A stretch of DNA of 64,000 bases from the NCBI RefSeq assembly GCF_900104695.1, contig NZ_FNSW01000001.1, positions 1,240,001 to 1,304,000 of the forward strand. The letters run 5' to 3'. This document shows, one piece after another, positions 8,573 to 16,965 of this stretch (position 1 is the first letter of the stretch; the number at the start of each line of letters is the position of its first letter). A program made the translations under genes and the position numbers. Below the pieces are notes generated by a model, which saw only the letters and a program-made list of their open reading frames with translations, was not told the origin of the DNA and made no database searches. The stretch comes from Paenibacillus sp. GP183 (GTDB taxonomy: Bacteria; Bacillota; Bacilli; Paenibacillales; NBRC-103111).

Positions 8573-9751
8573 TTAATCCGAACGCAGAGCGTCTATCGGA
8601 CGAAGCTTGGAAGCTTTGTTGGCCGGGTATAATCCGAATATCACTCCTACGGCTAAAGAGAACAGAAATGCATATAGACTGACATTTGGAGAGATAAGTG
8701 TAGCTTGCTTTGGAAAAAAATGCGGAATGGCTAAGGAAAGACCTATGCCCAGCAGCAATCCGATTAATCCGCCTAAACCGCTGATCACCGTGGCTTCAAC
8801 GAGAAATTGAAACAAAATGTTCCGTCTTTTGGCACCAATCGATTTGCGTATGCCAATCTCCCTCGTCCTCTCGCTTACTGTAACCATCATGATATTCATG
8901 ATTCCAATCCCGCCTACCAGCAAGGAAATTAAGGCAACGGCAACCAGCTGTGTTGTCAGCGTGTTATTGGCATCTTTGCGTGCTTTGAGCAGTTCATCCT
9001 GGTTGGTCAAGGTAAAGCCGGTATCCGTTTTGAATTTATAAGTCAGGTATTGCTTCATGGTATCCTGAGCTTTGTAAATATCTTCTTTGGATGATGCTTC
9101 TATAAAAGTAGTGCGGATTTGCCCCAGTTTGAATTCACGTCTGGCCGTTTCGAGCGGGACAATGACCGAGCTATCAATGGAAGTTCCACTGATATTGGAG
9201 CCTTTGGGCTTGAGCTTGCCGACAACTGTAAATACAGATCCATTGATATTGATTTCTTCACCAACCGGATCTAGAAAACCAAAGTATGCTTTTGATACTT
9301 CACTGCCGATAACGGCGACTTTATTGCGAAATTCGATGTCGGCATCCGCGATAAATCTGCCTTTCTCCATCTCTCCTTTCACGATACTAAGATAACGGTC
9401 ATTCGTTCCGATTACATTGTAGGTGGACTGTGTTCGATCATATTTGATATTAGCTCCTGGCAATGTCATTGTTGGAGCTATGGTCTGAAATTCCGGAAAA
9501 CTCTCAAACCTCATTAACTCGTTATAGTCGAGCTGAGTCGCTCTTCCTGCTCCATTCGCATTGACCACCAGCAGATTCGTGCCCAAGTTCTCATATTGCT
9601 TGGAGATCGCAGCTGTAGTTCCGCCTCCGATGGAGACCAGCGTCACTACAGAACTGACGCCGATGATAACACCAAGCATCGTGAGCATAGTTCGCAGTGG
9701 ACTGGAAACAACCGTTCTCATGGCCATTGCGAGTAACTCTGTCAATCTCAT
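8573..9751 (-). CDS. MacB-type ABC transporter permease
   Basis: A 392-residue permease of the MacB_PCD-FtsX class. TM1 is near residues 20-42 (MLTMLGVIIGVSSVVTLVSI). A large extracytoplasmic domain follows (about 45-265). Three more membrane segments are near 275-295, 320-350 and 360-380 with the FtsX-type sequences SERTREIGIRKSIGAKRRNI and YPANKASKLRPIDALR. It works with the ATPase (start overlaps its stop by ATGA) and the membrane-fusion protein upstream. Such systems export peptides, antibiotics or bacteriocins; the substrate is unknown. Confidence 0.9.
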   Translation of the reverse strand: MRLTELLAMAMRTVVSSPLRTMLTMLGVIIGVSSVVTLVSIGGGTTAAISKQYENLGTNLLVVNANGAGRATQLDYNELMRFESFPEFQTIAPTMTLPGANIKYDRTQSTYNVIGTNDRYLSIVKGEMEKGRFIADADIEFRNKVAVIGSEVSKAYFGFLDPVGEEININGSVFTVVGKLKPKGSNISGTSIDSSVIVPLETARREFKLGQIRTTFIEASSKEDIYKAQDTMKQYLTYKFKTDTGFTLTNQDELLKARKDANNTLTTQLVAVALISLLVGGIGIMNIMMVTVSERTREIGIRKSIGAKRRNILFQFLVEATVISGLGGLIGLLLGIGLSLAIPHFFPKQATLISPNVSLYAFLFSLAVGVIFGLYPANKASKLRPIDALRSD

Positions 9752-10464
9752 ACAATCACCTCTTGCTGCAGGCTATGTTGGGCGAAGAAGCGTTCATCAC
9801 CGATGATAAATCCGTCCCTTATTGTGACCATCCGTTTAGATATCCGAGCAATTTCCGGGTCATGTGTGATTAGAATAATGGTATTGCCTTGCTCGTTTAA
9901 TTCGATCATCAACTCCATAACTTCCGTTCCTGTCTTCGAATCCAACGCACCTGTAGGTTCATCAGCCAGCAGCATGGACGGAGAAATAGCAAGCGCTCTT
10001 GCAATGGCCACACGCTGCTGTTGTCCACCCGAAAGCTCACTAGGCTTGTGATTCCCTCTGGTGCCCATACCCAGCATATTCAGCACATGTTGGCTTTTCT
10101 CCATGCGTTCTTTTTTTGAAAGTCCGGCATAGATCATCGGAAGCTCCACATTCTGCAAAGCCGTCAATCGAGGAAGCAAGTTAAATTGCTGAAAAATGAA
10201 ACCGATCTTTTGATTTCTCAGTTCGGCTAATTGATTGTCTGACAAATTCTCTGTCGAGACGCCGTCCAGTATATAGCTGCCGGAGGTTGGGATATCGAGC
10301 AATCCGATGGTGTTCATTAAAGTGGATTTTCCGGAGCCGCTAGGGCCAACAATGGCAACAAATTCGCCTTCTGCAACGGTTAATGAAATTTGTTTCAAAA
10401 TATGAAGCTCCTCGATGCCTCGTTTATAAACCTTCGTTATCTCACTAAGCTCGATCTTGTTCAT
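9748..10464 (-). CDS. MacB/LolD-type ABC transporter ATP-binding protein
   Basis: A 238-residue ATPase. Walker A is GPSGSGKST (about residues 41-49), the Q-loop is FIFQQFNLLPRL, the signature is LSGGQQQRVAIARAL, Walker B is MLLADEPTGALD and the switch His lies in ILITHDPEIA. The ORF is open 53 codons further, but that part is an out-of-frame reading of the upstream gene's Gly-rich tail. ATG at 10464 has GGAGG 8 nt upstream and gives the normal family length. The stop overlaps the permease start. Confidence 0.93.
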   Translation of the reverse strand: MNKIELSEITKVYKRGIEELHILKQISLTVAEGEFVAIVGPSGSGKSTLMNTIGLLDIPTSGSYILDGVSTENLSDNQLAELRNQKIGFIFQQFNLLPRLTALQNVELPMIYAGLSKKERMEKSQHVLNMLGMGTRGNHKPSELSGGQQQRVAIARALAISPSMLLADEPTGALDSKTGTEVMELMIELNEQGNTIILITHDPEIARISKRMVTIRDGFIIGDERFFAQHSLQQEVIV

Positions 10465-10489
10465 ACAGCTTCCCTCCATTCCCGGACAA

Positions 10490-12217
10490 CTAGTTGCCTC
10501 CGCCTCTATTACCACCATTACCACCATTGCCGCCAGGTCCACCAGCACCACCAGCTCCTCCAGCTCCACCAGGACCACCAGGTCCGCCAGCACCACCACC
10601 ACCGAATCCGCCTTGTCCGCCACCTTGCTGGAACTGCTGACGCAAGGCGTTTATGTCCTGCTGGCTTAGATTTTGCTGTCTTTTTACGACCGGTGTGACG
10701 ACTTTATCGCCTTCCTTCAAGCCTTCTGTAATCTCAATCTGAGTTTTAGAGGTAATGCCGATTTTAACCTCGTGCATCTGTTCGTTTGTACCGTCTGCAT
10801 TTTTCAAAGTGACATAACGTTTGCCGTTCGACCTTTGGAGTGCTTCAGGCGGCAGATAGATCACATCTTTTTTATCCTGAATCAAAATTTCAGCTGTTCC
10901 CGTCATGCCGTATTTAAGCAGCTGATTCGGGTTGCTTACTGACAATACGACAGTAAAGAAAGTAACTCCATTCGTAGTAGTTCCCACCGTAGAAACCTGA
11001 GAAACCTCACCTGTGAAGGTCCGGCCGGTCAAGGAATCCACCTTTACATCGGCTTTCATGCCTGTCTTGATATTGGGCAGATCGAGCTCGTCCACCTGCA
11101 CGGGCAGCTGCATCGCTGTCGGATTCGCAACACCGCCGAGCTGAGTTCCCGCCTTAATGATACTGCCAACAGGAAATGCGCTGAGTATGTTTGATTTTTG
11201 ATTGACAAAATCGGTTGAGAATACTCCGTCAAAAGGAGCTTTCACTATTAAAGCATCCAATCGCGCCTGTGCATCATCCACGGCCAGCTTTTGCTGATCG
11301 AGGCTTGTTTGCTTGGCGACAAGATCATCTGCCAGTGTATCATTGCTAAATAAAGCTATTGTGTCCCCCGATTGAACCATATCCCCTGATTTAAAGTTCA
11401 GCTTGATCACATTACCTGGAACACCCGCAAGTATATTCACCACCTGGCTGTATTCAAGCGTCCCAGATGCCGCCGAATCCACAGAAATGGAGCCGATATT
11501 CGCCGTTCCCTTAACGCTTAATCCAGCATCGACTGAATTGTCATTTACAATCGAAATCTCGATATCCAGGAGCTTGCCACCTTTGCCATCGCCTCGCGGG
11601 TTCTGCCCAATCGATGTAATCGTTCCAACCTTAGTCAGCATAAACCCGTCGATGGCAAGATCAATGGAATCTCCTTTTTTCAATTGCATCGCAACATCGA
11701 AATTAAAAGGAAGCTTGACCTTCAACACTCTGAGGTCAGATATGGTGGCGATCTTCGTTGTTTTATTTACACTGGACCCTACGTCCAAATTGGCCGAATA
11801 AGTCAGCTTGCCGCTGATTGAAGCACGCGACTGCAAACTGCTCTGCTCAACCTGGAGTGATTTTAAATCCCTCTGCAGCTGATCATAATTCGCCTGTGCC
11901 TTTCTTAAATTACTTTCCAGAGTTGGATCCGAAAGCTCTACCAGGACATCGCCTGCTTTAACCGGCATGCTTCTTGTCAGCTTCATCGATTTGACCGTTC
12001 CCTCACTCGGGACGGAAATAATTTGACTGTCCTTGGCTTCGAATTGGGCCGTACCTGAAACGACCGAGCGGATATTACCCTTTTTTACCTGAACGATATT
12101 TTCTGTCGCCGTCTCTGCTGCCGTCTTATTGCTTTTGCCCAGAAACAGATATGTACCTCCTGCGCAGATTACGATTGCAAGAGAGATTAGAAAACTTTTA
12201 CTGCGCAACCACTTCAT
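10490..12217 (-). CDS. Membrane-fusion (HlyD/MacA-type) efflux protein with Gly-rich tail
   Basis: A 575-residue adaptor for the ABC exporter encoded downstream. It has an N-terminal membrane anchor (FLISLAIVICAGGTYLFLG), biotinyl-lipoyl-like segments (VKSMKLTRSMPVKAGDVLVEL and, duplicated, VIKLNFKSGDMVQSGDTIAL), and beta-barrel and membrane-proximal domains ending near residue 530. The lipoyl-like half appears twice, which makes it longer than typical YknX. The last ~44 residues are almost only Gly with Pro, Ala and Asn. AAGGAGG of its Shine-Dalgarno abuts the 5'-UTR repeat. Its stop is 25 nt before the ATPase start. Confidence 0.88.
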   Translation of the reverse strand: MKWLRSKSFLISLAIVICAGGTYLFLGKSNKTAAETATENIVQVKKGNIRSVVSGTAQFEAKDSQIISVPSEGTVKSMKLTRSMPVKAGDVLVELSDPTLESNLRKAQANYDQLQRDLKSLQVEQSSLQSRASISGKLTYSANLDVGSSVNKTTKIATISDLRVLKVKLPFNFDVAMQLKKGDSIDLAIDGFMLTKVGTITSIGQNPRGDGKGGKLLDIEISIVNDNSVDAGLSVKGTANIGSISVDSAASGTLEYSQVVNILAGVPGNVIKLNFKSGDMVQSGDTIALFSNDTLADDLVAKQTSLDQQKLAVDDAQARLDALIVKAPFDGVFSTDFVNQKSNILSAFPVGSIIKAGTQLGGVANPTAMQLPVQVDELDLPNIKTGMKADVKVDSLTGRTFTGEVSQVSTVGTTTNGVTFFTVVLSVSNPNQLLKYGMTGTAEILIQDKKDVIYLPPEALQRSNGKRYVTLKNADGTNEQMHEVKIGITSKTQIEITEGLKEGDKVVTPVVKRQQNLSQQDINALRQQFQQGGGQGGFGGGGAGGPGGPGGAGGAGGAGGPGGNGGNGGNRGGGN

Positions 12218-12230
12218 CCTTGTTCCTCCT

Positions 12231-12351
12231 TAGAGTTTTTGCTTTAGCAAAAACTGGCTTCGTAAGCATTCTCTTAGAGTTTGCCTTGGCAAACTTGCAT
12301 CGTAAGCATTATCTGAGTTTTTGCTTTAGCAAAAACTGACTTCGTAAGCAT
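12231..12351 (-). repeat. 5'-UTR hairpin repeat, three tandem copies
   Basis: Copies at 12231-12269, 12274-12309 and 12315-12351 fill nearly all of the gap between two operon genes. In gene orientation the consensus is ATGCTTACGAAGYCA, then the stem AGTTTTTGC / GCAAAAACT with a TAAA loop. The middle copy has GCC/GGC where the others have GCT/AGC, a paired change that keeps the stem. The copy nearest the gene runs straight into TAAGGAGG. Confidence 0.88.
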
Positions 12352-12359
12352 TATCTTAT

Positions 12360-12947
12360 TTATAGCTTCACTTTCGATTCAAGCAAATCAACAAGCTGTT
12401 GTTCCATACTTTTTCCAAAGCCTTGCCCCGACGGACCCTCACCTTCTCCTCTGCTGCTAGCAGCGGGAGGCGGATGATTACGTCTATTCTTAAATTGCTC
12501 GATCAGCTTGTCTCGTTCTTCCTGGGTGAGATGATCGAAATTTTTGCCAGCCCCGCGATTCATGCTGTCTTTCATTTTGATCGCCAAATCATTATAAAAC
12601 GCTTGTTGATCTACATTTAGAAATTCGAGTGCCTGCTTCTGCTGATCGGCCGTCAGATTGCCCTGATCCCTGCTGTTTCGAATCAAAGGCAGCAAAGCTG
12701 CAGCCTGCTCATTGCTGATGGAAAGTCCTTCCTTGCGGTCCATTTGCAAAAGCGCCTGAAAAAGCAGCACCATCTCCCGTTCTTTACGATTTTGCACAAC
12801 CGGTTGGCTCCCATCTGTTGAGACGGGCTCTGGTGAATTGACAGCTTGCTGAACTGCTGGTTTGATTTCAGTTGAGCTGGCGTATCCAGTGAGCAAGGAC
12901 AAGATCATCATGCCGCTTATACTCACCCGGAACCATCCGTGTTTCAT
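12360..12947 (-). CDS. Small secreted protein, first gene of efflux operon
   Basis: A 195-residue exported protein of unknown function. The N-terminus has a hydrophobic signal (VSISGMMILSLLTGYASS). There is no Cys at the usual lipobox position, so it is probably not a lipoprotein. The mature part is hydrophilic and helical with many Gln and Lys (LLFQALLQMDRKEGLSISNEQ, HLTQEERDKLIEQF) and a Pro/Gly-rich segment near residue 155. Start ATG follows GGTGGGAGG, only 18 nt from the 3' end of the group II intron. It heads the gene set with the membrane-fusion protein and ABC genes. Confidence 0.75.
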   Translation of the reverse strand: MKHGWFRVSISGMMILSLLTGYASSTEIKPAVQQAVNSPEPVSTDGSQPVVQNRKEREMVLLFQALLQMDRKEGLSISNEQAAALLPLIRNSRDQGNLTADQQKQALEFLNVDQQAFYNDLAIKMKDSMNRGAGKNFDHLTQEERDKLIEQFKNRRNHPPPAASSRGEGEGPSGQGFGKSMEQQLVDLLESKVKL

Positions 12948-13005
12948 CCTCCCACCTCCGAAACAGTAGGGTAAGACGAGGGATTACTCCCTCGGACTCC
13001 CCGTC

Positions 13006-13039
13006 AAACCGTGCATGCGGATTTCCCGCACACGGCTTT
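13006..13039 (-). ncRNA. Group II intron domain V
   Basis: On the minus strand this 34-nt block begins AAAGCCGTGTGCGG and ends CGCATGCACGGTTT. It folds as the short catalytic hairpin: AGCCGTG pairs with CACGGTT, and TGCGG with CCGCA around GAAA-like AAAT. It carries the AGC catalytic triad near the 5' end. It lies about 70 nt past the maturase stop, as expected. Confidence 0.88.
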
Positions 13040-13111
13040 CCTTCGTCAGTTCCCCATCTTCAGGAGTGAGCTCTCTTCATCCGTCACCGGATTGCACATT
13101 TCACTCCTGAA

Positions 13112-14278
13112 TTAGGAACGTGTGGTGAGTAAGCTTGTTAGAAATACCATTCCTGCCGATTCCAATACTTTGTTAGGTATCAGCGAATTAGAAACCGTAG
13201 ATTTCTTTTGACGCATGAAGGCTCGAACCCTCATACGCGTCCATTCATCCAAACGTTGAAACTTTTTCTTTACATTCCCTATGCCGAAATAGTTACCAAA
13301 ACCCCGTGCGATTTCATTTAGTTTCTTGAGCATTTCGCCAAAGTTATTCGCTTGTTGTCTGCGGGTGACTTCCCGGATTTTATCCTTGTACTTCTTCACT
13401 TTCGTGTCGGGTACCATCAGATAGTCTTTCCAGAAGTCGAATCCTAGGAAACGAAAGCCTTCATCGAAATGCACCACTTTTGTTTTCTCAGGGTGCATTC
13501 GAAGCTGTAATTCCTTTTCCAGAATGGTCTTTGCCGCTAGATACGCTTCTTCTGCTTGCTCCTTTGTTTTGCAAAGAATAACGGCATCGTCTGCATACCT
13601 TACCACAGCAAAACCTTTCTTCTTCATCCCCCAGTCGAAATGGTTCAAGTACAAATTCGCAAGCAATGGCGACAAATTCCCGCCCTGCGGAGACCCGATT
13701 TCCGTTTCATGGAACTGGCCACCTTCCATGAATCCCGCCGATAGCCATCCGCGAATGAGCGTCAGCACTTTTCCGTCAGTGATTCTCTCATGCACTTTCT
13801 CCATCAGTGATTCGTGTGGAATTTCATCGAAGAAAGACATGATGTCCAGGTCAACCGCATATTCGTATCCGCCACGTTTCGCGCGTCGAATCGTATTCAC
13901 TGCTTGGTGCGCCGAGTATCCTGTACGAAAGCCAAAGCTATAATAGTAAAAATCCTGTTCGAAGATCGGTTCAATGATTTGGCGTACCGCTTGCTGACAT
14001 ACGCGATCTCGGATTGTGGGTATCCCTAACGGTCTTAACTTCCCATTTTCCTTCTTGATGAAATGTCGTTTCACAGGGTCGGGTTTATACCGCCCTTGTT
14101 GCAGTAACCTTTGGAGTTCCCTTAGGTTTATGCTCACGTTTTTCTCGAACATCGCAATGCTTACGCCATCGATTCCGCCGCTTCCTTGATTCTTCTTTAC
14201 AGATAGCCATGCTTCGTACAGATTATCCATTTGGTACACTTTATCGATCAGGGAGTAATATCGTCGTTTCGGTTTCAT
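13112..14278 (-). CDS. ltrA: Group II intron reverse transcriptase/maturase
   Basis: A 388-residue intron-encoded protein for splicing and retrohoming. Reverse transcriptase blocks are visible: RPLGIPTIRDRVCQQAVRQI, SFGFRTGYSAHQAV, VDLDIMSFFDEIPHE, GSPQGGNLSPLLANLYLNHFD and the catalytic VVRYADDAVILC. The maturase (X/GIIM-like) part runs from about 300 to the end (RGFGNYFGIGNVKKKFQRLD). No C-terminal HNH endonuclease is present. An upstream in-frame ATG adds 30 residues, but MKPKRRYYSLIDKVYQMDNL is the usual start of this family and has GGTGG before it. All motifs are intact, so it may be active apart from the IS in the intron RNA. Confidence 0.93.
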   Translation of the reverse strand: MKPKRRYYSLIDKVYQMDNLYEAWLSVKKNQGSGGIDGVSIAMFEKNVSINLRELQRLLQQGRYKPDPVKRHFIKKENGKLRPLGIPTIRDRVCQQAVRQIIEPIFEQDFYYYSFGFRTGYSAHQAVNTIRRAKRGGYEYAVDLDIMSFFDEIPHESLMEKVHERITDGKVLTLIRGWLSAGFMEGGQFHETEIGSPQGGNLSPLLANLYLNHFDWGMKKKGFAVVRYADDAVILCKTKEQAEEAYLAAKTILEKELQLRMHPEKTKVVHFDEGFRFLGFDFWKDYLMVPDTKVKKYKDKIREVTRRQQANNFGEMLKKLNEIARGFGNYFGIGNVKKKFQRLDEWTRMRVRAFMRQKKSTVSNSLIPNKVLESAGMVFLTSLLTTRS

Positions 14279-14607
14279 TGGTGTTTCACCACCTTTACCG
14301 CTACTCACCAAGCCGGTCTTGTTCTCGCTACAGATGATCGATTCCTTGCTTGTTCCACGGCGTGACAAATGCGTTTTAGACTCTTTGTCAATCGCTCCTA
14401 TTTGTTCACCGTGTACTCAGGTCGCCAGTAGCCCTCTATCCGTTGGCGTTCTTTCGCCATTGGCGGGACTCACCCACTTGGAGCTACCCTCATTGGTTTA
14501 AGGCACTTACGATCTCCCACTCACGCAAACTCACAGACTTTGACGAAGCACGTCCCCTTTGCCTCTGTCTTCCCTCTTTTGAAGTGGAAGCAGGTTATGC
14601 GACTGAG

Positions 14608-14615
14608 TTTTTTTT
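14608..14615. repeat. 8-bp target duplication (T8), left copy
   Basis: Eight T residues flank the IS here and again at 16358-16365. Outside them the intron sequence continues (GACTGAG on this side, CTCGTGCGC on the other), consistent with one target site duplicated on insertion. Confidence 0.7.
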
Positions 14616-16357
14616 CTACGACAGCATAATCAACTAACTGTTCAATAAATTCCATTTATGCTCTAAGTCGTTGAGGTAGCCTTCGGTATTGCGATTAAAC
14701 TTTTTACGTAATATGACACAGGTTAAACGCTGGTCCCACTGTGCTTTCCGTGCTTTATAACGACTAAAGGAAACGGAACGCAGTCGTGAAATCACATGCT
14801 CTTGACGAAGCGCATCGTTCACCAATACGATCATTTCACCATTGCGTACGATGTAGCTGTTCCAGTTACGAAGTCCTGTAATTCGACGGTGACTAGCCTT
14901 CGTCTGTCGAAAGAATTGCTCCAAGTCATTATTTGTTCTTGGAATGTAATAATGATCATAACAAGTGAATAGACCTCTCCAAAACCCTTTGGAAAAGTTG
15001 AGTAAATTGTTAACCATGAGTTCGTCATTCTCAAGCGTGTAGGTTTGTTTTACCCAATTCAGTAACATTGATAGCTCCCATTCAACCGTCTCGCTAGTTT
15101 TATCTTCACCAGGGGTAAGGATAATGGCGATATAATCCATCGGTTTCATTAGCCGCGATACGGCTTCATAAACAGGATTCATTTCATCTATTTTGCTGAA
15201 TATTCTGATAATATTTTGAAGCAAACTAGGCTCTTTTTTTACTCAAGCATCTTTGTAAAGAAGCCTGAATCGCTTGTGCACGTTCATAAATCATTAATCC
15301 AGGAAGCTCCAATGGTGGATCTCCGTCTTCTAGGAGCAAGGCTCGGACAGCTGCCACATATCCCTTGGCAATCTGCGCTTCGGTAATTTCAGCAGTTTCC
15401 GAATCTGGCTGTTCCGTTTTCCCCGTCTCGGATGCTTGGATCTCAGCCTGTTCTATTTTTCGTTCGATGTCCCGAATCCCGCGCATGCTTTTTTTGAGTT
15501 CCATTTTTAATTTACGATCGGCTTCGACAATGGGTTTGGCTATGTCCTTCAGATAATGGTACTGACAGTATTGGTAAGGCACATCCGGTAACAAGGTCTC
15601 AAATGCCAGCCGAATGGATTTTTGCCCGTCACTTACAATACCTACAATTGGATAGCCCAACTCCATGATGGGTTCAATGAGCGTCTTCAGCTCTTCTGCC
15701 GTTCCGCTCTTCATGTTTTGTGCAGCGAGTACCGTGCCGCTGAATACTTCGCGTAGGACATATAGAGTTTCATTCCCTTTCTCAGGCTGAACGCCATCCA
15801 TCGATAAGATGACGCCGCCATTTTGTTCGGTAGTCTCTGCAAGTACTTTGTTTACATGATCATCCAAACTCGCAGAAAGCAACGTCTGATAGCGTTCGTA
15901 CAAATTTTGAGCATGCCTTTCACTCGTTGGAATACCTCGTTCATTCAACGCATCAGCAACTTCTTTAACTGTTCGATGCTGCTTAAAGCGCAGTTCTCCA
16001 ACGAGAGCAAGCACATCATATCCATATGAGGAATGCTTCATGCTAAGCATCTCAGCTTCAGCAGATTTATACGCAACTCCTGTATGTGTACAATCTAGAT
16101 TTTTGCAAGCATAAGCCATACTCCATGCATGGATGATTCCGTTTGTTGTGACAATCTTTTTCTCCCATGCTGTATGGGTTCTCCGCAATTTTGACTCACA
16201 GTGCGGACATTTTTTAAACTCAGGTCTGAAGTAAACTCTGGGCGCAGCACCCAATCTATTTTTCTCAAGCATTAAGGTCATCTCCTACAATAAATTCTGA
16301 CCTTTATACTTTCGATAAAAGATTGGAAATTCCTGCTAGTCAATCTTGCTGTCGTAG
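14616..16357 (-). mobile_element. 1.74-kb insertion sequence nested in the group II intron
   Basis: The ends are inverted repeats sharing CTACGACAGCA, with 18 of 23 positions identical. The element is flanked by 8-bp T8 duplications. It carries one transposase reading frame that is now split. It lies in the intron's 5' RNA domains, upstream of the maturase frame and in the same orientation. I do not recognise the IS family; the 8-bp duplication fits several. Confidence 0.85.
14634..16272 (-). pseudogene. IS transposase split by a frameshift in a run of seven A
   Basis: Two frames, 16272-15226 and 15224-14634, together encode one DDE-type transposase of about 545 residues. The first part has a zinc-finger-like CPHC near residue 20 and candidate catalytic Asp in ILSMDGVQ and IVSDGQKS. 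The second part has the candidate Glu in NNDLEQFFRQTK. They meet at a seven-A run just before the stop at 15226. With six A the frames fuse as SKKEPSLLQN. This is either a one-base expansion that kills the gene or a slippage site that makes the full protein. The start at 16272 has AGGAG 9 nt upstream. Family not recognised. Confidence 0.75.
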
Positions 16358-16365
16358 TTTTTTTT
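16358..16365. repeat. 8-bp target duplication (T8), right copy
   Basis: Second T8 copy, at the other end of the nested IS (see 14608-14615). Confidence 0.7.
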
Positions 16366-16879
16366 CTCGTGCGCATACTCATCCGAGTTTTATCCTCCAG
16401 ACTGTTACCAGCTTTCATCGGCTCGGACTTACTCGCTACTACGGGACGATCCGCCATCTCGCAGCCCATCGGTTCGACTTTCCCCTCTAGGTTATATCTC
16501 TCCTACCTTGTCCGCGTTTACGTCAAGGAAACTACGAGACTTCCCTCAGTTATCTACACATTCTGTTCCATCCATCCTGACCCTAATCACGTCGATGAGC
16601 CTTGCAGGTCATATCCCTTTATTTGTTTTCCTGCAAGATATGCTTATTCGCATAAGTTTCCCCGTTTTCATGGCGGGTCACCCTACACGCCGCCACCTCT
16701 GGTTCACCGCATTCCGGGCTGGACTTTGCCTGCAGGCCCTTCGGATTCCCCCTCACGAGAGACACCCTGCCAATCCTGCTCCTATTGGAGTAGGACCTTA
16801 TCTTCGGCTGCGGCACTTTAAAGGGTAAAGTTACCGAGTGGATTTGAACCACTTAGATTGTGCGACTGTGAGGCGCACA

Positions 16880-16908
16880 CAAAAAATCCTGCCCACTGTG
16901 GACAGGAT
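16880..16908 (-). terminator. Rho-independent terminator after the histidine kinase gene
   Basis: On the minus strand ATCCTGTCCA pairs with TGGGCAGGAT around a two- to three-base loop, followed by six T. It lies about 57 nt past the kinase stop. The group II intron begins within two bases of the T-run. Confidence 0.88.
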
Positions 16909-16965
16909 AACGGTTAAACATGAACAATGTATGCTCAAGTTGTAAAATAAGTGTGAATTGATTGC

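Larger units (their letters stand above)
12966..16878 (-). mobile_element. Group II intron, interrupted by an insertion sequence
   Basis: On the minus strand the element opens with GTGCGCC, a typical group II 5' end, directly after the T-run of the histidine-kinase terminator. It ends with a domain V (13006-13039), a GC-rich domain VI-like hairpin (GAGGGA...TCCCTC) and a terminal AC at about 12966. It encodes a maturase. Removing the nested IS and its duplication leaves about 2.16 kb. Insertion right after a terminator hairpin is the habit of bacterial class C introns, but I cannot confirm the class. The boundaries are inferred and could shift by a few bases. Confidence 0.85.

Noticed and set aside
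10390-10698. Plus-strand ORFs rich in His, Ser and Thr
   Set aside because: They are reverse readings of the Gly-rich tail codons of the membrane-fusion gene.
16369-16852. ORFs of 77-150 residues in the intron 5' region
   Set aside because: This part is structured intron RNA; the products have no family features and no ribosome sites.
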